From: Ralstonia sp. RRA
GTDB lineage: Bacteria > Pseudomonadota > Gammaproteobacteria > Burkholderiales > Burkholderiaceae
Direction of reading: 5' to 3'
DNA: 64,000 bases
NCBI RefSeq assembly: GCF_037023145.1
Contig: NZ_CP146091.1
Location: 1,426,001 to 1,490,000 of the forward strand
Made by a program: the position numbers and the translations under genes. How positions within the stretch are numbered: position 1 is the stretch's first letter; every line of letters starts with the position of its first letter. Below the pieces are notes generated by a model, which saw only the letters and a list, made by a program, of their open reading frames with translations, had not been told where the DNA came from and did not search any database. Positions 51,670 through 61,449 of the stretch are shown here, piece after piece.

Positions 51670-53577
51670 ATGAGCCAATCGAGCCAGTTTTCCCTGCTCA
51701 AGCAGCGCCGTTTCGCGCCGTTCTTCTGGACCCAGTTCCTGGGTGCCATGAACGACAACGTGTTCAAGGTGGCGTTTTCCTCGCTGGTCACGTACCACGC
51801 GGCGCTGTTTGGCAATACGGACCCAGCATCGGCGGCGTTCCTGATCTCGGCGATCTTCATCGCGCCTTTCGTATTGCTGTCGGCCACCAGCGGGCAGATT
51901 GCCGATCGCATGGACAAGGCCCGGCTGATCCGTCTGGTCAAGACGCTGGAAATCGCCATCATGGCGATCGGTTGCACGGGCTTTGCGCTGCGCCATGTCG
52001 AACTGCTGTATCTGTGCACCTTTCTGATGGGCGTGCATTCAACGCTGTTCGGGCCCGTGAAGTACGCGTATCTGCCGCAGCATCTGCAGTCGTCCGAGCT
52101 GGTGGGCGGCAACGGGCTGGTGGAAATGGGCACCTTCGTCGCCATCCTGATCGGTACGATCGGCGGCGGGGAGTTGGCCAACTACACGCGCAATGGCGAA
52201 CTCATTGGTCCCACGCTCACGGGGATTGCCTGCCTGGTCATTGCCGTGAGCGGCTGGCTGACAGCGCGCGGCGTGCCGGTGTCGCCGGCCTCGCAGCCGG
52301 ATCTGCGCATCAACTGGAACCCAATCTCCGAGACGTGGCGCAATCTGAAGCTGGCCAGCAACCAGCGCGCCGTGTTCCTGAGCCTGATGGGCATCTCGTG
52401 GCTGTGGTTTGTGGGGGCGACGTTCCTGACGTCGTTCTTTGCCTTTGCACGTAATGTGCTCGGTGGTGACCAGAACGTGGTGACCCTGCTGCTGGCGGTG
52501 TTCTCGGTCGGTATCGGGCTGGGGTCGGTGCTGTGCGAGAAGCTCTCGGGGCGCACGGTGGAGATCGGCTTGGTGCCGTTCGGCTCGATTGGCATGACCG
52601 TGTTTGCGGTGGACCTGTATTTTGCCTCGCATGCCGAAGCGCTGGTCGCGCACGATGTGCTGACAGGCATTTCCGGCTTCCTGCAGAACCACCGCCACTG
52701 GCGCGTGCTGGCGGATCTGTTCCTGCTGGCGATGTTCGGCGGCTTCTACAGCGTGCCGCTGTATGCGTTGATTCAGAGCCGCTGCGAGCCGACGCACCGT
52801 GCCCGCATCATCGCGGCCAACAACATCCTCAATGCACTGTTCATGATCGCCTCGGCCGTGCTGGCGATGGTGCTTACGCACGCCGGCTTCACGATCCCGC
52901 AGTTGTTCCTGGTCACCGGCATCCTCAATGCCGTGGTGGCGATCTACATCTACACGCTGGTGCCGGAGTTCCTGATCCGCTTCGTGATGTGGCTGCTGAT
53001 CCATACCGTCTACCGTGTGAAGGTGGAGGGTTCGGAGCGCATTCCCGACGAGGGTCCGTGCCTGCTGGTCTGCAACCACGTGAGCTTTGTCGATGCCGTG
53101 GTGGTGGGCGCCTTCGTACGCCGACCGGTGCGCTTTGTGATGGACCACCGCATCTTCAAGGTGCCGGTGCTGTCGTGGTTCTTTCGCACGGTCAAGGCGA
53201 TTCCCATTGCGCCGATGCATGAAGACCCCGAGATGCTCAAGCGCGCTTACGACAGCATTGCCGAGGCGCTGGCGGAGGGTGAGGTGGTCTGCATCTTCCC
53301 CGAGGGCAAGATCACGGCCACGGGCGAGATGAACCCGTTCAAGGAAGGCGTACGTCGCATTGTTGAACGCACGCCGGTGCCGGTGGTGCCGATGGCGCTG
53401 CGTGGCCTGTGGGGCAGCTTCTTCTCGCGCCACGGCGGCGCGGCAATGACGCGGCCGTTCCGGCGCGGTTTCCTCAACAAGCTGGAGTTGTGTATTGGTA
53501 CGCCGGTGCCGGCGCAGGCGGTGTCGCCGGAAGGGCTTCAGGCTGCCGTGCTGGCGCTGCGCGGCGAGTGGCTCTAA
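51670..53577 (+). CDS. MFS transporter fused to 1-acylglycerol-3-phosphate acyltransferase
   Basis: 635 residues. Residues 1-420 are a 12-helix MFS permease of the LplT type (LKQRRFAPFFWTQFLGAMNDNVFKVAFSS). Residues about 440-635 are a PlsC acyltransferase with the NHVSFVD (HX4D) and FPEGKITATGEM motifs. LplT–Aas systems take up and reacylate lysophospholipids; many bacteria add a third, AMP-ligase domain, absent here. The fusion suggests uptake and reacylation coupled in one polypeptide at the inner membrane. Confidence 0.93.
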   Translation: MSQSSQFSLLKQRRFAPFFWTQFLGAMNDNVFKVAFSSLVTYHAALFGNTDPASAAFLISAIFIAPFVLLSATSGQIADRMDKARLIRLVKTLEIAIMAIGCTGFALRHVELLYLCTFLMGVHSTLFGPVKYAYLPQHLQSSELVGGNGLVEMGTFVAILIGTIGGGELANYTRNGELIGPTLTGIACLVIAVSGWLTARGVPVSPASQPDLRINWNPISETWRNLKLASNQRAVFLSLMGISWLWFVGATFLTSFFAFARNVLGGDQNVVTLLLAVFSVGIGLGSVLCEKLSGRTVEIGLVPFGSIGMTVFAVDLYFASHAEALVAHDVLTGISGFLQNHRHWRVLADLFLLAMFGGFYSVPLYALIQSRCEPTHRARIIAANNILNALFMIASAVLAMVLTHAGFTIPQLFLVTGILNAVVAIYIYTLVPEFLIRFVMWLLIHTVYRVKVEGSERIPDEGPCLLVCNHVSFVDAVVVGAFVRRPVRFVMDHRIFKVPVLSWFFRTVKAIPIAPMHEDPEMLKRAYDSIAEALAEGEVVCIFPEGKITATGEMNPFKEGVRRIVERTPVPVVPMALRGLWGSFFSRHGGAAMTRPFRRGFLNKLELCIGTPVPAQAVSPEGLQAAVLALRGEWL

Positions 53578-53668
53578 CGGTTGGCGCCCCATCGGAATTC
53601 GATACACTGCCGGTTGGCCCGCAACCGGCCTCGTTTTTTCCTATCCCCCAACTCTCCCGTTATCTGCC

Positions 53669-54082
53669 ATGAAACTCGCTTCCCTGCTGCTGTGCGCTTC
53701 GTCGCTTGCCCTGGTTGCTGTTAGCGTGCAAGCCGCATCGCCCGCCAGCGAAACCTTGCCCTCCGGTGTGATCGTCCAGACCCTGACCAAGGGCACCGGC
53801 CCGTCGCCCAAGGCCAGCGATACGGTCAAGGTGCACTACCGCGGCACGTTGACCGACGGCAAAGAGTTCGACAGCTCCTACAAGCGCGGCCAGCCGATCT
53901 CGTTCCCGCTGAACCGCGTGATTCCGTGCTGGACCGAAGGCGTGCAGAAGATGCAGGTGGGCGGCAAGGCCAAGCTGACCTGCCCGGCGGCGACGGCTTA
54001 CGGCGAGCGCGGCGTGCCCGGCACGATTCCGCCCAATTCCACGCTGAACTTCGAGGTGGAACTGCTTGGCATCGGCGGCTGA
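53669..54082 (+). CDS. Periplasmic FKBP-type peptidyl-prolyl isomerase
   Basis: 137 residues with signal peptide MKLASLLLCASSLALVAVSVQA and one FKBP domain: VKVHYRGTLTDGKEFDSSYKRGQPISFPL, VIPCWTEGVQKM and ERGVPGTIPPNSTLNFEVELL. It catalyses cis–trans isomerisation of prolyl bonds in the periplasm. The usual Trp of the active site (VIPGWTEG) is kept as CWTEG with Gly-to-Cys change. Confidence 0.93.
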   Translation: MKLASLLLCASSLALVAVSVQAASPASETLPSGVIVQTLTKGTGPSPKASDTVKVHYRGTLTDGKEFDSSYKRGQPISFPLNRVIPCWTEGVQKMQVGGKAKLTCPAATAYGERGVPGTIPPNSTLNFEVELLGIGG

Positions 54083-54180
54083 TCGTCGGTCGCCAATGCG
54101 CGGCTTTACAATAGTGGTTTCCTGATGTCCCGTGCCGCCGCTTTGGCGGCACATTTCTGCGCACAATCGCGAGCACGATC

Positions 54181-55281
54181 ATGTCTGGCAATACCCTGGG
54201 CCTGCTGTTTTCCGTCACCACCTTCGGCGAGTCGCATGGCCCGGCCATCGGCGCTGTCATTGACGGCTGCCCGCCGGGCATGACGCTGTCGGCCGAAGAC
54301 ATCCAGCCCGATCTGGACCGTCGCAAGCCCGGTACGTCGCGCCACGTCACGCAACGTAAGGAAGAAGACCTCGTCGAGATTCTTTCCGGCGTGTACGAGG
54401 GCAAGACCACCGGCACGCCCATCTGCCTGCTGATCCGTAACACCGACCAGCGCAGCAAGGACTACAGCAACATCGTCGAGACCTTCCGCCCTGGCCACGC
54501 CGATTACACCTACTGGCACAAGTACGGTGTCCGCGACCCGCGTGGTGGCGGCCGTTCTTCGGCACGGCTGACGGCACCCACGGTGGCTGCAGGCGCGGTC
54601 GCCAAGAAGTGGCTGCGCGAGAAGTTTGGCGTGGAAATCCACGGTTTCATGTCGCAATTGGGCGATATCCAGATTCCGTTCATGGACTGGAACGAGGTGC
54701 CAAACAACCCGTTCTTTGCGCCGAATGCGGAGATCGTGCCCGAGCTCGAAACCTATATGGATGCGCTGCGCAAGGACGGCGATTCCGTCGGTGCGCGCAT
54801 CGAGGTGGTGGCGACCGGCGTGCCGGTCGGGTGGGGCGAGCCGCTGTTCGATCGCCTGGACGCCGACATCGCCCACGCGATGATGGGCCTGAACGCGGTG
54901 AAGGGCGTCGAGATTGGCGCTGGCTTCCACGCAGTCGCCCAGCGTGGCTCGGAGCACGGTGATGAGCTGACACCGGAAGGCTTCGTCGGTAACAACGCGG
55001 GCGGCATTCTGGGCGGCATTTCGACTGGCCAGGACATCTCCGTATCCCTGGCGATCAAGCCGACGTCGAGCATCCGCACGCCGCGCCGCTCGATCGACAA
55101 GGCGGGGGATCCGGCTGTGGTGGAAACGTTCGGCCGTCATGACCCCTGCGTGGGCATCCGCGCGACGCCGATCGCCGAGGCATTGCTGGCGCTGGTGCTG
55201 ATCGACCATGCGCTGCGCCATCGCGCGCAATGCGGCGATGTGTCGGTGGAGACACCGGCCATTCCGGCGAAAGCGTCGTAA
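54181..55281 (+). CDS. aroC: Chorismate synthase
   Basis: 366 residues. [51 protein letters not shown] and the C-terminal [33 protein letters not shown] are chorismate synthase signatures, with the active-site His of GESHG and HAD. It converts EPSP to chorismate using reduced FMN. This is the housekeeping shikimate-pathway enzyme, distinct from the AroE/AroQ-like genes at 34-35 kb. Confidence 0.98.
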   Translation: MSGNTLGLLFSVTTFGESHGPAIGAVIDGCPPGMTLSAEDIQPDLDRRKPGTSRHVTQRKEEDLVEILSGVYEGKTTGTPICLLIRNTDQRSKDYSNIVETFRPGHADYTYWHKYGVRDPRGGGRSSARLTAPTVAAGAVAKKWLREKFGVEIHGFMSQLGDIQIPFMDWNEVPNNPFFAPNAEIVPELETYMDALRKDGDSVGARIEVVATGVPVGWGEPLFDRLDADIAHAMMGLNAVKGVEIGAGFHAVAQRGSEHGDELTPEGFVGNNAGGILGGISTGQDISVSLAIKPTSSIRTPRRSIDKAGDPAVVETFGRHDPCVGIRATPIAEALLALVLIDHALRHRAQCGDVSVETPAIPAKAS

Positions 55282-55297
55282 TACGTTTCACGCAGGC

Positions 55298-55332
55298 AAC
55301 AAAAAAGACGGCTTCAAGCCGTCTTTTTTGTT
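55298..55332. terminator. Bidirectional terminator between aroC and ETF-QO
   Basis: A perfect 15-bp stem (AACAAAAAAGACGGC with its complement) around TTCAA, with T-runs on both strands. It serves the convergent aroC and ETF-QO genes. Confidence 0.93.
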
Positions 55333-55346
55333 GGGCGCTCGCCAGC

Positions 55347-57032
55347 TTACATGCCGACGTAGTTCGGACCGCCGCCGCCTTCCGGCGTAACCCACACGAT
55401 GTTCTGCGTCGGGTCCTTGATGTCGCAGGTCTTGCAGTGCACGCAGTTCTGCGCGTTGATCTGCAGGCGCTCCTTGCCTTCGTCGTTCTTGACGAACTCG
55501 TACACGCCGGCCGGGCAGTAGCGCTGCTCGGGGCCCGCAAATTGCGTCAGGTTGATGCGTGTCGGAACGGTCGGATCCTTCAGCGTCAGGTGGGCGGGCT
55601 GGTTCTCTTCGTGGTTGGTGTTCGAGATGAACACCGACGAGAGGCGATCGAACGTCAGCTTGCCGTCCGGCTTTGGATATTCGATCTTCACGCACTCCGC
55701 TGCAGGCTTGAGCGATTGGTTATCCGACTTCGTGCCGTGCAGCGTCCAAGGCGGGTTGTTGACGCCAATCTTGGGCAGCAGCCATTGCTCGATGCCGGTC
55801 ATGATCTTGCCCAGCGTCGGGCTCTTCTTGAACCACAGCTTGAAGTTGCGCGACTGGTCCAGCTCTTCCTTCAACCAGCTCTGCTCGAAAGCGGCGGGGT
55901 AGGCGGACAGCTCGTCTGCGGAGCGGCCAGCCGTCACGGCGTCGAATACGGCTTCGCCGCACATCATGCCGCTCTTGATGGCGGCGTGGCTGCCCTTGAT
56001 GCGCGCAGCATTCAGGTAGCCGGCGTCGCAGCCGACCAGCGCACCACCCGGGAATACCGTCTTCGGCAGCGCCTGCGGCGTACCGTTGTTGATCGCGCGG
56101 GCACCGTAGCCGATGCGCTTGCCGCCTTCGATATGCGCGCGGATGGCCGGGTGGGCCTTCCAGCGCTGCATTTCTTCGAACGGGCTCATCCACGGGTTCT
56201 TGTAGTCCAGGCCGATCACGAAGCCGAGCGTGACCTTGTTGTCTTCCAAGTGGTACAGGAAGCCGCCGCCGAAGGTGTCGTCTTCCATTGGCCAGCCTGC
56301 GGTGTGGACCACCAGGCCGGGCTTGGCCTTGGCCGGGTCGATTTCCCACAGTTCCTTGATGCCGATGGCGAAGGTTTGCGGGTCCTTGCCGGCGTTCAGC
56401 TTGTACTTATCCAGCAGCTGGCGGCCCAGGTGACCACGCGCGCCTTCCGCGAAGATGGTGTACTTGCCCAGCAGCTCCATGCCGAGCTGGAAGTTCTCAG
56501 TCGGCTCACCATCCTTGCCGATCCCCATGTTGCCCGTGGCGACACCGCGCACGGCACCCTTGTCGTCGTACAGCACTTCCGCTGCAGCAAAGCCCGGGAA
56601 GATTTCCACGCCCAGCGCTTCGGCCTGCGTGGCCATCCACTTGACCACGTTCGACAGCGAGATGACGTAGCAGCCGTGGTTGTGGAAGTTGCGCGGCACC
56701 AGCCAGTCGGGTGTACGCTTCGAGCCGGTTTCGCTCAGGAAGAGCACATCGTCACCAGTCACGGGCTGGCTGAGCGGGGCGCCGTCGGCCTTCCAGTTGG
56801 GCAGCAGTTCGGTGATGGCACGCGGGTCCATCACGGCGCCCGAGAGAATGTGCGCGCCTGGCTCGGAACCCTTTTCCAGTACGACGACGGACACGTCCTT
56901 GCCGGTCTCGGCGGCGCGTTGCTTGATCCGGATCGCCGTCGCCAGGCCAGCGGGGCCGCCGCCGACGATCACAACGTCGTACTCCATGGACTCTCGGGGA
57001 CCGTACTGTTCGAGGAGCTGCTGCTGGTTCAT
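55347..57032 (-). CDS. etfD: Electron transfer flavoprotein-ubiquinone oxidoreductase
   Basis: 561 residues. FAD motif VVIVGGGPAGLATAIRIKQ near residue 18, HTAGWPMEDDTFGGGFLYHLEDN and the C-terminal 4Fe-4S cluster motif CPAGVYEF…CVHCKTCDIKDPTQNI. It passes electrons from ETF to ubiquinone at the inner membrane during fatty- and amino-acid oxidation. ATG 57032 (MNQQQLLEQYGPR) is preferred; the reading frame extends 32 codons further upstream without family resemblance. Confidence 0.96.
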   Translation of the reverse strand: MNQQQLLEQYGPRESMEYDVVIVGGGPAGLATAIRIKQRAAETGKDVSVVVLEKGSEPGAHILSGAVMDPRAITELLPNWKADGAPLSQPVTGDDVLFLSETGSKRTPDWLVPRNFHNHGCYVISLSNVVKWMATQAEALGVEIFPGFAAAEVLYDDKGAVRGVATGNMGIGKDGEPTENFQLGMELLGKYTIFAEGARGHLGRQLLDKYKLNAGKDPQTFAIGIKELWEIDPAKAKPGLVVHTAGWPMEDDTFGGGFLYHLEDNKVTLGFVIGLDYKNPWMSPFEEMQRWKAHPAIRAHIEGGKRIGYGARAINNGTPQALPKTVFPGGALVGCDAGYLNAARIKGSHAAIKSGMMCGEAVFDAVTAGRSADELSAYPAAFEQSWLKEELDQSRNFKLWFKKSPTLGKIMTGIEQWLLPKIGVNNPPWTLHGTKSDNQSLKPAAECVKIEYPKPDGKLTFDRLSSVFISNTNHEENQPAHLTLKDPTVPTRINLTQFAGPEQRYCPAGVYEFVKNDEGKERLQINAQNCVHCKTCDIKDPTQNIVWVTPEGGGGPNYVGM

Positions 57033-57139
57033 AGATGTCTCGTCGCTTGTAGGGCGTTTGCTTATTGGTATGGCGGATTGCTGCATTAGAATTTCCCGCA
57101 TTGTCGGGGACACGCCCGCATGCGGCAAGTGAAATTTCT

Positions 57140-57151
57140 GAACGATCGTTC
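57140..57151. promoter_or_regulatory. Palindrome GAACGATCGTTC, candidate TetR operator
   Basis: A 12-bp perfect palindrome in the 222-bp interval between ETF-QO (minus) and an SDR gene (plus). TetR-type regulators of beta-oxidation recognise similar GAAC…GTTC dyads. No regulator gene is adjacent, so control from elsewhere is expected. Confidence 0.5.
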
Positions 57152-57254
57152 GATTTTTTGCTAAGCTGCGCCGACTTCACATGCCGAGACCGCCTGCAGC
57201 GGGCCTCGCGTATGCCAAACCACACGCGAAACCAACATACGGGGATCACGCATC

Positions 57255-58040
57255 ATGGGTCTGTCGATCAATCTGGAAGGCAAGGTTGCGCTGATCACCG
57301 GCGCATCCAGTGGCCTGGGGGCGCGTTTCGCGCATACGCTGGCGGCTGCCGGTGCCAAGGTCGTGCTGGCCTCGCGCCGCGTCGAACGCTTGAAGGAGCT
57401 GCGCGCCGACATCGAATCGAAGGGCGGCAGCGCTCACGTCGTGCGCCTGGATGTGACGGACCCGGACAGCATCCGTGCCGCGATCGCCCATGCCGAAACC
57501 GAGGCGGGCACCATCGACATTCTGGTCAACAATTCGGGTGTGTCGACCACGCAGCGTATGGTGGACGTGACGCCGGACGACTTCGATTTCGTCTTTGACA
57601 CCAACACGCGTGGTGCCTTCTTCGTGGCGCAGGAAACGGCCAAGCGCATGATTGCGCGGGCCAAGGGGGCGGAAAAGAACGGCTCGCCGTTGCCGCAGTC
57701 GCGCATCATCAACATCGCGTCGGTGGCGGGGCTGAAGGTGCTGTCGCAAATCGGCGTCTACTGCATGAGCAAGGCCGCCGTGGTGCATATGACCAAGGCC
57801 ATGGCGCTGGAGTGGGGGCGTCTGGGCATCAATACGAATGCCATTTGCCCGGGCTACATCGACACCGAGATCAACCACCACCACTGGGAAACCGAAGCCG
57901 GCCAGAGGCTTGTGCAGATGCTGCCGCGCAAGCGCGTGGGCAAGCCGGAAGACCTGGATGGGCTGATCCTGCTGCTGGCATCGGATCAATCGGATTTCAT
58001 CAACGGCGCAGTCATCAACGCTGACGACGGGATGGTCTAA
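57255..58040 (+). CDS. Short-chain dehydrogenase/reductase
   Basis: 261 residues. Cofactor motif TGASSGLGARFAH, NNSGVS, catalytic Ser in NIASVAGL and YCMSK (Tyr/Lys), then CPGYIDTEI. It may act in fatty-acid or 3-hydroxyacyl metabolism given the divergent ETF-QO gene and shared palindrome; no specific substrate can be assigned. Confidence 0.92.
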   Translation: MGLSINLEGKVALITGASSGLGARFAHTLAAAGAKVVLASRRVERLKELRADIESKGGSAHVVRLDVTDPDSIRAAIAHAETEAGTIDILVNNSGVSTTQRMVDVTPDDFDFVFDTNTRGAFFVAQETAKRMIARAKGAEKNGSPLPQSRIINIASVAGLKVLSQIGVYCMSKAAVVHMTKAMALEWGRLGINTNAICPGYIDTEINHHHWETEAGQRLVQMLPRKRVGKPEDLDGLILLLASDQSDFINGAVINADDGMV

Positions 58041-58060
58041 AGGGTTTAGCCCTTGGGGGC

Positions 58061-58606
58061 TCAGTGCCCCATCAGCCGCTGCACCAGCTCCAGCGAGGTG
58101 CCGGCGGCGTACTTCTTCATCAGCCGCGCGCGGTAAATTTCCACCGTGCGCGGGCTGATCTCCAACTGCTTGCCGATCTGCTTGCTGGTCTTGCCTTCGA
58201 CCAGTTGTGCGGCGATGTCGCGCTCGCGTGGCGTGAGTGCCGCCGTGACTGGCCTGTGCGCTGACAGATCCTCGAACGTCCAGATGCCATCACCGAGCGG
58301 CTTGGTGCGGTCCAGCGCGCGGCCCGTGACATGGCACCAGAACAGCTCACCGTTTGCGCGCTTCATGATGCGCTCGTCCGAGTAGCTGCCGCGTGCGTTC
58401 ATGACGGGGATGATGCGTGCGCCGGTGCGCTCGTATTCATCGTGTGTCGGATAGAGCAACTCAAACGATTGCCCGATCATCGCGGCGCGCGCGTGGCCGA
58501 AGATGCGTGCGGCTTCGTCGTTGACGTCGAGCATCACGCGCTCGCGTGACATCGCCATGCCGACCGGGGCGAGCTGGAACGCGGTCTGATAATCGAGTGC
58601 GGGCAT
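58061..58606 (-). CDS. PAS–LuxR (FixJ/NarL-type) transcriptional regulator
   Basis: 181 residues. Residues 1-115 are a PAS domain (YQTAFQLAPVGMAMSRERVMLDVNDEAARIFG…), and the rest is a LuxR HTH: LTPRERDIAAQLVEGKTSKQIGKQLEISPRTVEIYRARLMKKY, key signature SPRTVEIYRARLMKK. It is divergent from scoA-scoB-bdh and is likely their activator. ATG 58606 gives a natural N-terminus. Confidence 0.9.
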   Translation of the reverse strand: MPALDYQTAFQLAPVGMAMSRERVMLDVNDEAARIFGHARAAMIGQSFELLYPTHDEYERTGARIIPVMNARGSYSDERIMKRANGELFWCHVTGRALDRTKPLGDGIWTFEDLSAHRPVTAALTPRERDIAAQLVEGKTSKQIGKQLEISPRTVEIYRARLMKKYAAGTSLELVQRLMGH

Positions 58607-58772
58607 GGGATTAAGCCTTATGTAGTCGTACGTATTGCTGCGTTGCGTGACGCTTGCGTATTCTCGCCAGATTGTATCGTTACTATTTTCCGGCGCTGCA
58701 TCGCACAAACCCCAACTGTGTGATCGGTCAAAATCCTGCCGGATTCGTTGGACCACCAAGGAAGGAGCACGC

Positions 58773-59474
58773 ATGAACAAAATCTTCGCCAGCGCCAGCG
58801 AGGCGCTCGCGGGCGTCGTCAAAGACGGCCAGACCATCGCCGTGGGCGGCTTCGGCCTGTGCGGCATTCCGGAGGCGCTGATTGCCGCGCTGCGCGATTC
58901 GGGCGTCAAGAATCTCACTTGCATCTCCAACAACGCCGGCGTTGATGGTTTCGGCCTGGGGCTGCTGCTGGAAACCCGCCAGATCAAGAAAATGATTTCG
59001 TCCTACGTGGGCGAGAACAAGGAGTTCGAGCGCCAGTACCTGGCCGGCGAACTCGAGCTGGAATTCACCCCGCAGGGCACGCTGGCAGAGAAGCTGCGCG
59101 CTGGCGGCGCCGGCATCCCGGCGTTCTTCACCAAGACCGGCGTCGGCACGCTGGTGGCCGAAGGCAAGGAGCTGCGTGAGTTCGACGGCGAAACGTATGT
59201 CATGGAACGCTCGCTGGTGCCCGATGTGTCGCTGGTCAAGGCGCAAGTGGCAGACAAGTCCGGCAACCTGCGATTCAACCTGACGGCACGCAACTTCAAC
59301 CCGGCTGCAGCGACCGCCGGCAAGATCTGCATCGTCGAAGTGGAAGAGATCGTTGAAGTGGGCGAGCTTGCACCGGACGATATCCACCTGCCCGGCATCT
59401 ACGTACAGCGCATCGTGCTGAACGCGACACCCGAGAAGCGCATCGAAAAGCGCACCATCCGCGCAGCCAACTAA
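58773..59474 (+). CDS. scoA: Succinyl-CoA:3-ketoacid CoA-transferase subunit A
   Basis: 233 residues from ATG 58773 with AAGGAG upstream. [22 protein letters not shown] and the [26 protein letters not shown] segment are subunit A hallmarks. With ScoB it transfers CoA from succinyl-CoA to acetoacetate in ketone-body use. Confidence 0.96.
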   Translation: MNKIFASASEALAGVVKDGQTIAVGGFGLCGIPEALIAALRDSGVKNLTCISNNAGVDGFGLGLLLETRQIKKMISSYVGENKEFERQYLAGELELEFTPQGTLAEKLRAGGAGIPAFFTKTGVGTLVAEGKELREFDGETYVMERSLVPDVSLVKAQVADKSGNLRFNLTARNFNPAAATAGKICIVEVEEIVEVGELAPDDIHLPGIYVQRIVLNATPEKRIEKRTIRAAN

Positions 59475-59484
59475 GGAGACCGAC

Positions 59485-60120
59485 ATGGCCTGGACTCAAG
59501 ACCAAATGGCGGCGCGTGCTGCCCAGGAATTGCAAGACGGTTTCTACGTCAACCTCGGTATCGGCATCCCGACGCTGGTGGCCAACCACACCGGCGACAA
59601 GGAGGTCTGGCTGCAGAGCGAGAACGGCATGCTCGGCATCGGCCCGTTCCCCACGGAAGACGAAGTGGATGCCGACCTCATCAACGCCGGCAAGCAAACT
59701 GTGACCACGCTGCCCGGCAGCGCCATCTTCGGCAGCGACCAGAGCTTCGCGATGATCCGCGGCGGCAAGATCAACCTGTCGATTCTCGGCGCGATGCAGG
59801 TGAGCGAGAAGGGTGACCTGGCCAACTGGATGATCCCCGGCAAGATGGTCAAGGGCATGGGCGGCGCGATGGATCTGGTGGCCGGCGTCAAGCGCGTGAT
59901 CGTGCTGATGGAGCACACCGCCAAGAAGAAGGACGGCACTGAAGACCTGAAGCTCCTGCCCAAGTGCACGCTGCCGCTGACGGGCGTGGGCGTGGTCGAC
60001 CGCATCATTACCGACCTGGGCGTGATGGACGTGACCGAGCAGGGCCTGAAGCTGGTCGAAACCGCGCCGGGCGTCTCGCGTGAAGAGATCCAGTCCAAGA
60101 CTGGCGTCACCCTGATCTAA
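59485..60120 (+). CDS. scoB: Succinyl-CoA:3-ketoacid CoA-transferase subunit B
   Basis: 211 residues. The catalytic Glu is in the [13 protein letters not shown] motif, and [24 protein letters not shown] is conserved. It forms the heterotetramer with ScoA encoded 10 bp upstream. Confidence 0.96.
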   Translation: MAWTQDQMAARAAQELQDGFYVNLGIGIPTLVANHTGDKEVWLQSENGMLGIGPFPTEDEVDADLINAGKQTVTTLPGSAIFGSDQSFAMIRGGKINLSILGAMQVSEKGDLANWMIPGKMVKGMGGAMDLVAGVKRVIVLMEHTAKKKDGTEDLKLLPKCTLPLTGVGVVDRIITDLGVMDVTEQGLKLVETAPGVSREEIQSKTGVTLI

Positions 60121-60133
60121 CCCGGAGACCACG

Positions 60134-60913
60134 ATGCTGCAAGGAAAAACCGCCCTCGTCACGGGCTCGACCAGCGGGATCGGTCTGGGCATTGCCTGCT
60201 CGCTGGCCGCGCAGGGTGCCAACATCATCATGAATGGCTTTGGCGATGTGGACGCGCCCAAGGCCCAGATTGCGGCGGCGGGCAAGAACGCCATCCGCAT
60301 CGGCTATCACGGCGCTGACATGAGTAAGGCGGCCGAGATCGAAGGCATGTTTGCCTATGCCGACGCTGAGTTCGGCGGCGTGGACATCCTCGTCAATAAC
60401 GCTGGCATCCAGTACGTGGCCAACGTGGAAGACTTCCCGACCGAGCGTTGGGACGCCATCATCGCCATCAACCTGACGTCTGCATTCCACACCACACGCC
60501 TGGCCGTGCCGGGCATGAAGCGCAAGAACTGGGGCCGCATCATCAACATCGCCTCGGCGCATGGTCTGGTGGCGTCGGCACAGAAGTCGGCGTATGTGGC
60601 AGCCAAGCACGGCATTGTCGGCTTTACCAAGTCGGTGGCGCTGGAGACGGCGCAGACGGGCATCACGTCCAACGCGATCTGCCCGGGCTGGGTGCTGACA
60701 CCGCTGGTGCAGAAACAGATCGATGCGCGTGCCGAGAAGGATGGTCTGTCCGCGCTGGAAGCCAAGAAGGATCTGCTGATGGAAAAGCAGCCTTCCGGTG
60801 AATTCGTCACGCCCGATCAGCTCGGCGCGCTGGCGGTGTTCCTGTGCAGCGACGCGGCCTCGCAGGTGCGCGGCGTGGCGTGGAACATGGACGGCGGCTG
60901 GGTGGCGCAGTAA
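60134..60913 (+). CDS. bdhA: D-3-hydroxybutyrate dehydrogenase
   Basis: 259 residues of the SDR family: TGSTSGIGLGIACSLAAQGA, NNAGIQYV, NIASAHGLVAS, YVAAKHGIVGFTK (Tyr/Lys) and CPGWVLTPLVQKQI, the 3-hydroxybutyrate dehydrogenase wording. It oxidises D-3-hydroxybutyrate to acetoacetate with NAD+; with ScoAB this links polyhydroxybutyrate breakdown to acetyl-CoA. Confidence 0.95.
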   Translation: MLQGKTALVTGSTSGIGLGIACSLAAQGANIIMNGFGDVDAPKAQIAAAGKNAIRIGYHGADMSKAAEIEGMFAYADAEFGGVDILVNNAGIQYVANVEDFPTERWDAIIAINLTSAFHTTRLAVPGMKRKNWGRIINIASAHGLVASAQKSAYVAAKHGIVGFTKSVALETAQTGITSNAICPGWVLTPLVQKQIDARAEKDGLSALEAKKDLLMEKQPSGEFVTPDQLGALAVFLCSDAASQVRGVAWNMDGGWVAQ

Positions 60914-60932
60914 CTCGCGTACACATCAGAGA

Positions 60933-60960
60933 AAAAAGCCCCGCAGTTGCGGGGCTTTTT
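60933..60960 (+). terminator. Rho-independent terminator
   Basis: AAAAAGCCCCGC-AGTT-GCGGGGCTTTTT, 12-bp stem, tetraloop, T-run, 20 bp after the bdh gene. Confidence 0.93.
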
Positions 60961-60972
60961 CTTTCGTGGCGA

Positions 60973-61449
60973 TCATGCATGCGCTACCTGTGCCGGGTCG
61001 GCGATTGGCGCCATTCCGGCTTCGGTCACACCTTGATCCTGCAGCGTTTGCAGAATGCCTAGCAGCTTCTGCGTGTCGCAATGAATGCGCAGCGACACCA
61101 CGCGGCCCCAGCGCAGCCTCAGCACGTGTACTCCCTGGTTGCTGCAGCGCTGTCCATCACGCAGTGAAAACCGGTCGCGCCACTCGACCACCGCGATGGT
61201 GTCCCACGGCCAACCACGCACGACGACGGAATCCACATCGAAATGCAGATCGGGCAGGAGCTTCAGCAGCCGTGTGTACCACTGGCGCAGGCTGTCGGGT
61301 GCATGTCGTGTGCCGCCTAGTGCGTGCTCCCCATAGAACGTGTGTTCCACCTGGTTAGCAAACGCGGCAAGCACGGCGGTGCAGTCACCGTCATTGAGCG
61401 CGGCGAAAGCGCGCCGCAGTTTCCATTCAACAATCGCGCGGTAGATCAT
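60973..61449 (-). CDS. NTF2-like (SnoaL-fold) protein
   Basis: 158 residues from ATG 61449. The cone-shaped NTF2 pattern includes ALNDGDCTAVLAAFANQVEHTFYGEHALGGTRH, LPDLHFDVDSVVVRGWPWDTIAVVEW and LRWGRVVSLRIHCDTQKLLGIL. Such proteins bind or isomerise small hydrophobic molecules. Its start overlaps the stop of the upstream TetR gene (ATGA), so the two are co-transcribed. Confidence 0.85.
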   Translation of the reverse strand: MIYRAIVEWKLRRAFAALNDGDCTAVLAAFANQVEHTFYGEHALGGTRHAPDSLRQWYTRLLKLLPDLHFDVDSVVVRGWPWDTIAVVEWRDRFSLRDGQRCSNQGVHVLRLRWGRVVSLRIHCDTQKLLGILQTLQDQGVTEAGMAPIADPAQVAHA

